In this document: positions 58,215 through 64,000 of the stretch, piece after piece | How the letters are laid out: each line of letters opens with the position of its first letter | How positions within the stretch are numbered: the stretch's first letter is position 1 | Source: Riemerella anatipestifer | GTDB taxonomy: Bacteria > Bacteroidota > Bacteroidia > Flavobacteriales > Weeksellaceae | Reading direction: 5' to 3' | DNA: 64,000 nt | Assembly (NCBI RefSeq): GCF_009670965.2 | Contig: NZ_CP073239.1 | Coordinates: forward strand, 1,364,001 to 1,428,000 | Notes under the pieces: model-generated | What the model saw: the letters and a program-made list of their open reading frames with translations, nothing else | What the model was told of the DNA's origin: nothing | Databases searched by the model: none | Position numbers and translations under genes: made by a program

Positions 58215-59531
58215 ATGAAATCAACAATAAAAACTTTATTCATCGCAACCTCACTATCTTTGGGTGTGGTTTCTTGCGAAAGATATTTAGATATAGTACC
58301 TACGGGGAAAGTAGTACCACAGACGGAGGAAGATTTTAGAGCTTTGCTTACGAGAGCGTATCAAATTTACCCTCAACACAAGGCATTACTCAATCTTAAA
58401 TCTGATGAGGTAAAGGCAGCCAACTCTTCCGAATATTTAAAAGCGATATTCACTTGGGGAGAAGCGAATGCGACGCCAGGTTCTACCGAAGTGCCTTACG
58501 CATCTTTATACGAAACTATTTTCTACACCAATTATATTATAGAAAATGCTTATAAATATGTTGGTAAAAATGAAAATACCAACCAAATATTAGGAGAGGC
58601 TTATGCTTTAAGAGCTTATGTTTACTTTGAACTCATTGGGATTTATGCTCCAGCTTATAACGGAAGCAATGGTTCTACATTAGCCGTTCCTTTGGTAACG
58701 GAAGTTAATTTGGAAGGCAGTTTTCCTAAAGCTACTTTAGATGCGGTTTATAATCAAATATTTTCGGATATAGCCACTGCGGAACAGCTACTAAATCAAG
58801 ACAAGTTTTCTGCTGGGCTTAATTACAGATTCACAACTACGGCTTTACACGCATTTAAAGCTAGAGTGTATCAGTACAGAAAAGATTGGGCTAATGCTTT
58901 AAAGGAAGCAAACCAAGCACTGGCTTTGAATTCTAACTTGGAGGATTTTAATAATTTCAGCGTTTTACCTAGCGGTTATACTTCTACGGAATCTATTATG
59001 AATCTTGATTTGCCAGTAGTGCCGAGTACCTACTCTTTCTCCAGAGCGAGTGATGAGCATATTGCTTTATTTGATAAAACTAATGACCTTCGTTTTTCTA
59101 AGTATTTTAAACAAAACGGAAGCAATTGGCAAACTTTAAAATATAATGCAGGTTCTAGTGCGTATAAATGCACATTCCGTGTGGCAGAAGTTCTTTTGAT
59201 AAAGGCAGAAGCACAGGCGATGCTAGGTAAAGTATCCGAGTCTAAAGCAACGCTTACTTCATTAGCCGAAAAAAGGTACAACGCTGTGGGGTTGGCTAAT
59301 TTTAAAAACAAAATAAACGGTTTGTCTGATACCGATTATTACACGGAATTACTTAATGAAAGAGCGAGAGAGCTTTCGTTTGAAGGTTTGCGTTGGCAAG
59401 ATTTAAGACGAACCAATCAACCTGAAATTACACATATTTTTGGTGGCGAAACCTTTAAATTAGAGCAAGGCGATGCGAGATATACCGTTCCTTTCCCTAA
59501 GGAAGCAAGGCTGAAGAACCCAGAATTGTAA
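58215..59531 (+). CDS. RagB/SusD family substrate-binding lipoprotein
   Basis: 438 residues. Lipobox GVVSC puts the lipidated Cys near residue 21, followed by ERYLDIVPTGKVVPQTEEDF, the usual SusD N-terminus. TPR-like helices (YALRAYVYFELIGIYAPAY) and the C-terminal ELLNERARELSFEGLRWQDLRR signature are present. Forms the lid of the SusC transporter at the outer membrane surface. Shorter than the 500-600 residues of glycan-binding SusD proteins, as seen in peptide-type units. Last gene of the operon. Confidence 0.94.
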   Translation: MKSTIKTLFIATSLSLGVVSCERYLDIVPTGKVVPQTEEDFRALLTRAYQIYPQHKALLNLKSDEVKAANSSEYLKAIFTWGEANATPGSTEVPYASLYETIFYTNYIIENAYKYVGKNENTNQILGEAYALRAYVYFELIGIYAPAYNGSNGSTLAVPLVTEVNLEGSFPKATLDAVYNQIFSDIATAEQLLNQDKFSAGLNYRFTTTALHAFKARVYQYRKDWANALKEANQALALNSNLEDFNNFSVLPSGYTSTESIMNLDLPVVPSTYSFSRASDEHIALFDKTNDLRFSKYFKQNGSNWQTLKYNAGSSAYKCTFRVAEVLLIKAEAQAMLGKVSESKATLTSLAEKRYNAVGLANFKNKINGLSDTDYYTELLNERARELSFEGLRWQDLRRTNQPEITHIFGGETFKLEQGDARYTVPFPKEARLKNPEL

Positions 59532-59553
59532 TGTCGTAGCAAAAATCAAAAAT

Positions 59554-59590
59554 AAAACAGGTCGTCCGAAAAGATGACCTGTTTTTTTTA
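59554..59590 (+). terminator. Terminator of the protease-SusCD operon
   Basis: Stem AACAGGTCGTC (59556-59566) with GATGACCTGTT (59573-59583), one wobble, then T run. It lies 22 nt after the SusD stop. Confidence 0.82.
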
Positions 59591-59605
59591 CTTTAGTAAT
59601 GCTTT

Positions 59606-59908
59606 TTACAAGGTTGCTCTATTTTCTCCTTTTACAATCGTGTTTTTCCTAGTTGCATTTCTGTTTTCCTCTGTTACATTTCTATTTTCTCCTTTTACAA
59701 TCGTATTTTTCCTAGTTGCATTTCTGTTTTCCTCTGTTACATTTCTATTTTCTCCTTTTGCAATCGTATTTTTCCTAGTTGCATTTCTGTTTTCCTCTAT
59801 TACATTTCTATCTTCTCCTATTACAATCGTACTTTTTATGGTTGGAGTTCTATTTCCATACACTTTTAAATCAAATAGTGATGTTGTTTTTAGTAATTTA
59901 ATTAGCAC
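59606..59908 (-). CDS. Possible small heptad-repeat protein downstream of the pseudouridine synthase gene
   Basis: 100 residues if started at GTG 59908, which overlaps the end of the pseudouridine synthase gene by 11 nt, allowing translational coupling. Residues about 33-96 are nine copies of a 7-residue unit in three types, such as RNVTEEN, RNATRKN and TIVKGEN. They come from a 21-bp DNA repeat grouped into 63-bp blocks, a multiple of three, so copy-number change keeps the frame. The protein would be very hydrophilic and Asn/Arg/Glu rich. The opposite strand is also open, so coding is not proven. Confidence 0.3.
   Translation of the reverse strand: MLIKLLKTTSLFDLKVYGNRTPTIKSTIVIGEDRNVIEENRNATRKNTIAKGENRNVTEENRNATRKNTIVKGENRNVTEENRNATRKNTIVKGENRATL
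59621..59851. repeat. 21-bp/63-bp tandem repeat
   Basis: Eleven 21-bp units arranged as 3.7 copies of a 63-bp higher-order repeat: the block beginning ATTTTCTCCTTTTACAATCG recurs at 59621, 59684 and 59747, and in diverged form at 59810. The first three 63-bp blocks are almost identical, the last is degenerate. It lies between the converging SusD and pseudouridine synthase genes. Confidence 0.92.
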
Positions 59909-60962
59909 TTAAGTAATTTCTCCATTTCTCTACCGCCTGTTGCATATCTTGTGGCATTGGGCTTTCAAAATACATTTCTTTTTTTGTGGTAGGGTGGGTA
60001 AAACCTAAGGTATGAGCGTGTAAGGCGTGTCTAGGCAAAACTTCAAACACATTTTTTACAAACTGTTTGTATTTTGGTAGGTTAATCCCTCTCAAAATTT
60101 GATGTCCCTCGTAGCGTTCATCATTGAATAAAGTATGCCCAATATGTCTGAAATGAGCCCTTATTTGGTGGGTTCTGCCTGTTTCTAGTTTGCATTCCAC
60201 CCAAGTCATATATCTAAAGCGTTCTAAAACTTTGTAGTGGGTAACGGCGTGTTTTCCTAGACTGCCGTCTTCATAAACTGCCATTTGCATTCTGTTCTTT
60301 AAATCACGACCGATGTGTCCCTTAATAGTGCCAGTGTCTTCCGCTAAATTGCCCCATACAAACGCCCAGTAAAGCCTTTTGGTAGTCCTCTCAAAGAATT
60401 GTTTGGCGAGAAAACTCATCGCATACTCATTTTTAGCAATTACTAAAAGTCCAGAAGTGTCTTTATCAATACGATGAACTAAACCTACACGGTCTAAATC
60501 GGTTTTGAGACCGTTTTTCTCAAAGTGATAGGCTAAGGCATTTACCAATGTGCCGTCCCAATTTCCGAAACCAGGGTGTACTACCATTCCTGCCTCTTTA
60601 TCTACCACTAATAAATCATCATCTTCGTAAACAATGTTGATAGGAATGTCTTGAGGTACAATTACATTTTCTCTAGGAGGATGGGTAAGGAGTACCGAGA
60701 CTTTATCACCAGGTTTTACTCTATAATTTTGCTTTACAGGAGTACCATTTACAACTACATTCCCTGCTCTACAAGTTTGAGAGATTTTGTTTCTTGATGA
60801 ATTTTGTCTAAATATGAGTAAATATTTATCAATCCTTAAAGGCTCTTGGTTCTTATCTACTACTAAGTTGAGATGTTCGTAGAGTTCTTCGGTCTCATCT
60901 ATATCTTGTTGAGGCTTTTGTAGATGTTCTTCTTCAAAATCTGTATAGTCTTCCATTATCAT
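59898..60962 (-). CDS. rluD: RluD-family 23S rRNA pseudouridine synthase
   Basis: 354 residues. An acidic N-terminal stretch is followed by an S4 RNA-binding domain (about 35-95, RIDKYLLIFRQNSSRNKIS...GNVVVNGTPV) and the catalytic domain with the RluA-family motif GLVHRIDKDTSGLLVIAK (catalytic Asp). VECKLETGRTHQIRAH and LPRHALHAHTLGF follow. It modifies uridines of 23S rRNA. The start could also be the ATG two codons later. A hairpin at 60973-60999 separates it from the PASTA gene upstream. Confidence 0.92.
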   Translation of the reverse strand: MIMEDYTDFEEEHLQKPQQDIDETEELYEHLNLVVDKNQEPLRIDKYLLIFRQNSSRNKISQTCRAGNVVVNGTPVKQNYRVKPGDKVSVLLTHPPRENVIVPQDIPINIVYEDDDLLVVDKEAGMVVHPGFGNWDGTLVNALAYHFEKNGLKTDLDRVGLVHRIDKDTSGLLVIAKNEYAMSFLAKQFFERTTKRLYWAFVWGNLAEDTGTIKGHIGRDLKNRMQMAVYEDGSLGKHAVTHYKVLERFRYMTWVECKLETGRTHQIRAHFRHIGHTLFNDERYEGHQILRGINLPKYKQFVKNVFEVLPRHALHAHTLGFTHPTTKKEMYFESPMPQDMQQAVEKWRNYLSAN

Positions 60963-60972
60963 ATCATAAACG

Positions 60973-60999
60973 AAGGCTTTAGCATATTGCCAAAGCCTT
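60973..60999 (-). terminator. Hairpin between the PASTA gene and the pseudouridine synthase gene
   Basis: Stem AAGGCTTTAGC / GCCAAAGCCTT with AAGGCTTT (60973-60980) and AAAGCCTT (60992-60999). The T-run on the minus strand is weak, so it may only attenuate readthrough. Confidence 0.5.
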
Positions 61000-61018
61000 T
61001 TGTGTTTTTATTGTAAAG

Positions 61019-62053
61019 TTATTCTATTACTACTTTTTTAACCTTTGGTTTCTCCTCTACCGGTTTTGGAGTAGGTTTAGGCTCTGGCTTTTTTTGTTCC
61101 GTTGGTTTTGGTTTAGCCGTTTCAGGTTTTGGAGTAGGTTTTACTTCTGTTTTTACCTCGGGTTTTGGTTTGGGCTGAGGAGTGGGCTCTGGTCTTACAG
61201 GCTCAGGTTCATAGGTTATGTCTTCCCCAAAATCAGGTGTGGTTACGGGAGCTATCCTTACTCTATACATTTGGTCTAAAGCGTTGATTTTACCTTGCAT
61301 TTCAGCTAAAGTTTTCTTACTTGCCCAAATATCTATTTGCATACCTTGGTCTCTAAGGCTTCCCGGTGCAGGGTCTTGGTAATAGACAATATCGCTGTCG
61401 TCGCTTTTTCCGTCTTCATATTCTGCTAATCCTAGAGTAAAATAATTTTGCTCTATAATCATTTTAGCTTGTTTTACCGTCATTCCCACTACATTAGGTA
61501 CAGCGATGTTTCTTCTAGGTCCACTACCAATGATTAAGTCAATCGTAGAAAATCTAGGTAATAAAGTACCTGGAGCTAGGGTAGTACCGTTGTATCTCAT
61601 TCCTATAACAGCATCTGGCTGAATGCTAGGTTCGTAGATGGTATCTCCAACTTTTAGTCCGATTCTTTCTAGTTGGGTAAATACTGTGTTTTTGTATCGA
61701 TTAAGAACATCAGGTACAGTTACTTTAGCCCAAGTTCTAGGGTTTACTCTTAGACGAATGGCTCTACTTTCCTTCACTCTAGAACCTGGAGAAGGGTAGA
61801 TTTGTAATACTTGAAAAGATTTGTATTTTGGGTCGTATTTTCCGCTGTCTATTTCGTATTCAAGTCCTGCATCATCTAGTGCTTTTATGGCTTCGTGCAT
61901 ACTCATATTTACGACATTGGGTACAGGGATTTCTTTACCGTGATTGGTGTGTAGTTCTAGCCAACGGAAGGTAAGCCATACTAACCCTACCAACACGCCT
62001 ATTGCTGCAACAGCATTAAGACCTACTTTCCAATGGAAAAGTGATTTAAACAT
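61019..62053 (-). CDS. Membrane-anchored PASTA-domain protein
   Basis: 344 residues from ATG 62053 (MFKSLFHWKV). One transmembrane helix (about residues 12-32, VAAIGVLVGLVWLTF) is followed by three PASTA domains (starts near EIPVPNVVNMSMHEAIKAL, VTVPDVLNRYKNTVF and IAVPNVVGMTVKQAKMI) and a 75-residue Pro/Lys/Glu-rich tail. PASTA domains bind peptidoglycan stems in PknB and PBP2x; here there is no kinase or transpeptidase domain. Likely a cell-wall-associated protein of the periplasm; the exact role is unknown. Upstream of the pseudouridine synthase gene on the same strand. Confidence 0.87.
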   Translation of the reverse strand: MFKSLFHWKVGLNAVAAIGVLVGLVWLTFRWLELHTNHGKEIPVPNVVNMSMHEAIKALDDAGLEYEIDSGKYDPKYKSFQVLQIYPSPGSRVKESRAIRLRVNPRTWAKVTVPDVLNRYKNTVFTQLERIGLKVGDTIYEPSIQPDAVIGMRYNGTTLAPGTLLPRFSTIDLIIGSGPRRNIAVPNVVGMTVKQAKMIIEQNYFTLGLAEYEDGKSDDSDIVYYQDPAPGSLRDQGMQIDIWASKKTLAEMQGKINALDQMYRVRIAPVTTPDFGEDITYEPEPVRPEPTPQPKPKPEVKTEVKPTPKPETAKPKPTEQKKPEPKPTPKPVEEKPKVKKVVIE

Positions 62054-62161
62054 AATTCTATAATTAAAACTTTTGAGCAAAGATAATATTTTCTCATCAA
62101 CAACGGCTAAAAAACAAGGTTATTTTCGTGGTTGAGTTATGCTTATACTTAGGTTTAGAGG

Positions 62162-64000
62162 TTAGATGTAAACAATCTCTGTCCCTAGTACATTAAAGTC
62201 TAATTGCTCCAAAGCTGTTTTGTATGCTAATATTTGGTTTTGATGTTTATCGTTAGGAGCTCCTGTTTTAAAATCTAAAATGTAATGGCCGCCGTTTTTC
62301 TTTACCACTCTATCTGGGCGAAAAATCTTTCCGTCTAGCATAAAATCTCTTTCGTTGTAAACTTCTTCAATATCTTCAAAATAAAAGGAATAGGAGTGAT
62401 GCTCCACTACCGAAAGAATGGTTTTTTCTATCTCCGCTTTTTCTTGTTCGGTTATAATGCCGTCTATCAGATAGCTGGATAGAACGGGCGTAATGTCTTT
62501 TTTAGTCTTGATTTTGGACAAAATTTCGTGAGTGAAAATCCCTGTACGCACCTTTTCGTTTCGTTCTTGATAGGTTTTAGAAGGTGTTGCGATTTGGATA
62601 TTGCTAGAAATACAAGTGTTAGATGTAATTTCTACACTTTGTTTATTGATTTCGGTTGATTTTTTCTTGTGGGTTTGTTTTTGATAAGAATTATTTTCCT
62701 CTGGATAAAGGTCAAACTGATGCTCGGTAGCGTTAAATTGCTGTACAAAATCTAATATTTCTAGCTTATTTTCTCCTGACTGACTAGGCTTTTGGAGATA
62801 CAAGAAAAGTTGCTCTACAGGTCTGGTCGTGGCAACATATTGCACACAATAGCGATCAATTTTATTTTTATAGGTGTTTTCGTCTGAAAATGATTTCAAA
62901 GTATCGTCATACACCAAAAGTTCCTTTTTGAACTGACTAAGATTAACCGATTTTAAATTTTCTAAATCTACCGATAGCCAATCATTAAAAGAACTATCTT
63001 TATGGCTGTTTTTCATTGGGAGAAATACCACAGGATACTCTAAGCCTTTGGTAGCGTGTATGGTCATCATTTTGATGGCATCTATATTTTCGGAGGATTG
63101 TATGGATTTTTCCGAGGCTTCTTCGTCCCAATATTTAATAAAATCTTTTAAAGTTTTTCCTGGATTTTGGGTAAAGGCATAGACTTCCTCTAAGAAGTTT
63201 AGTATGAAATCGGTCTCTTGTTGAGGTATAGCAAATTGTTTTACCAAATATTCTATTCTGTTATAAAGATTGAGATGTAGGTAGTGCTGATGATTAAGTT
63301 CAATGCCGTATCGGTTGTTTAATTCTTCTAAAATCGCATCGGAAGTTTTAAGTTCCAGAAGGCTTGTAATTTCTTCAGAGAACAAATTTATGTTAATTCT
63401 CCCTAAACTATTGAGGTGATACAAAGCTCTCATAAGGCTGTCGTAATTAGAAGTATCGCTCTCCCATTTAAGGTATTCTATGGTTGCCAAAAGGGTTTTG
63501 GATAAATCTAAACTTAAGCCTTTTTCAGAAATGGTTTTGATGTAGGTTTCGGTATTTTTATAATTGACTTTTAGTAGTCCTAGTCTTTGAGATAGTTGTT
63601 TTATTTCTCCTTTTGTTCGGCACATAATACAAATGTCCGAAAATTGGAAGCCGTTGTTTAGGCAAGTTTTAATATCTTCAAACATTTGGTTGGCTACCTC
63701 GTCAAAGAAAACTTCATCTTTTCGGTCGTATTCTACTAGATTTACTCTTACTCGCCCTAGTAGACCTTCTCTTTTAGCTATTTGTTGCCCTTGTTCTGTA
63801 AAAAGGTGTCTGTGTTCTTCCTGTTCCAAATCTTTTGCCATAAAGGCATAAAGTTCATTATTAAAACGAACAATATTTTGGGCACTTCTCCAGTTATTTT
63901 CAAGATTTTCAAGGTTGATGTTTACACCCGTCGCTTCTTTACCATTGATGATGTCTAGCATCTGCTCTGCATCACCACCTCTAAATCTGTAGATACTTTG
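62162..64000 (-). CDS. UvrD/RecB-like helicase-nuclease (AddA-type), 5' part missing
   Basis: 613 residues visible; the gene continues beyond the window end, and the frame is open through base 64000. The visible part begins at helicase motif III (QSIYRFRGGDAEQML), continues with the UvrD motifs V/VI (MMTIHATKGLEYPVVFLP, YVATTRPVEQLFLYL), and ends with a PD-(D/E)XK nuclease domain (RPDRVVKKNGGHYILDFKTG, Asp and Lys of the active site, then QILAYKTAL). This is the architecture of AddA/RecB double-strand-break repair enzymes. The partner AddB would be expected next to the missing 5' end. Confidence 0.88.
   Translation of the reverse strand, partial: QSIYRFRGGDAEQMLDIINGKEATGVNINLENLENNWRSAQNIVRFNNELYAFMAKDLEQEEHRHLFTEQGQQIAKREGLLGRVRVNLVEYDRKDEVFFDEVANQMFEDIKTCLNNGFQFSDICIMCRTKGEIKQLSQRLGLLKVNYKNTETYIKTISEKGLSLDLSKTLLATIEYLKWESDTSNYDSLMRALYHLNSLGRININLFSEEITSLLELKTSDAILEELNNRYGIELNHQHYLHLNLYNRIEYLVKQFAIPQQETDFILNFLEEVYAFTQNPGKTLKDFIKYWDEEASEKSIQSSENIDAIKMMTIHATKGLEYPVVFLPMKNSHKDSSFNDWLSVDLENLKSVNLSQFKKELLVYDDTLKSFSDENTYKNKIDRYCVQYVATTRPVEQLFLYLQKPSQSGENKLEILDFVQQFNATEHQFDLYPEENNSYQKQTHKKKSTEINKQSVEITSNTCISSNIQIATPSKTYQERNEKVRTGIFTHEILSKIKTKKDITPVLSSYLIDGIITEQEKAEIEKTILSVVEHHSYSFYFEDIEEVYNERDFMLDGKIFRPDRVVKKNGGHYILDFKTGAPNDKHQNQILAYKTALEQLDFNVLGTEIVYI

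Noticed and set aside
59574..59912. Hydrophobic repeat protein on the plus strand over the 63-bp repeats
   Set aside because: Its start lies inside the terminator of the SusD operon and there is no promoter; the minus-strand reading is the better candidate, and even that is weak.

Overview
The window looks like a chromosomal segment of a flavobacterium (Bacteroidota, Weeksellaceae), most probably Riemerella anatipestifer or a close relative. The reasons are low G+C, promoters with the Bacteroidota -7 box TAnnTTTG, gliding/SusCD/GldD-type genes, a Chryseobacterium/Riemerella-like 16S gene, and a Cas13b that closely resembles the R. anatipestifer protein as I remember it. No database search was run.

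Layout. 1-7.4 kb: the 3' end of a methylmalonyl-CoA mutase-type gene, an HD hydrolase, a small membrane protein, tRNA-Cys, comF, nrdB-nrdA, a serine hydrolase and a DUF72 protein. 7.5-13 kb: a complete rRNA operon (16S, tRNA-Ile, tRNA-Ala, 23S, 5S) behind two tandem promoters and ended by a strong terminator; the 16S 3' end lacks the usual CCTCC anti-Shine-Dalgarno core. 13-21 kb, minus strand: a TPP-riboswitch-controlled TonB-dependent receptor (predicted thiamin transporter), asnS-rpoN, and hmgA with a CoA-transferase.

21-24 kb and 41.7-45.5 kb are two copies of one locus. Each has a conserved promoter, an unusually long leader carrying a (CA)n microsatellite (16 and 13 units) and terminator-like hairpins, a secreted surface protein, and a DUF4469-type HU/Ig-like protein.

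Between them, 24.5-31.5 kb on the minus strand is a compact type VI-B2 CRISPR system: cas13b, csx28, then an array of 31 spacers, each exactly 30 nt. Its most striking feature is that 19 of 31 complete repeats are long (86-88 nt) versions of the 36-nt repeat, with about 51 nt inserted in the loop. There are no adaptation genes nearby. Cas13b would use the array's crRNAs for RNA-targeted defence, and Csx28, a small membrane protein, would strengthen it.

31.5-41.7 kb: a glucokinase-family gene, alaS, a SurA-like isomerase, a PfkB kinase, gldD, mutY, an HU gene, a 30-residue basic protein and rng. 45.6-52 kb: an HU-like membrane protein, an acyl-CoA thioesterase, a 2-hydroxyacid dehydrogenase, a lipoprotein serine hydrolase, sucC, a DUF423 protein, HMG-CoA reductase and tRNA-Gln. 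52.5-59.5 kb: a metzincin-type zinc protease followed by a SusC/SusD pair, plausibly a protein/peptide-uptake unit. 59.6-64 kb: 21/63-bp tandem repeats, a RluD-family enzyme, a PASTA protein, and a UvrD/RecB-type helicase-nuclease cut by the window end.
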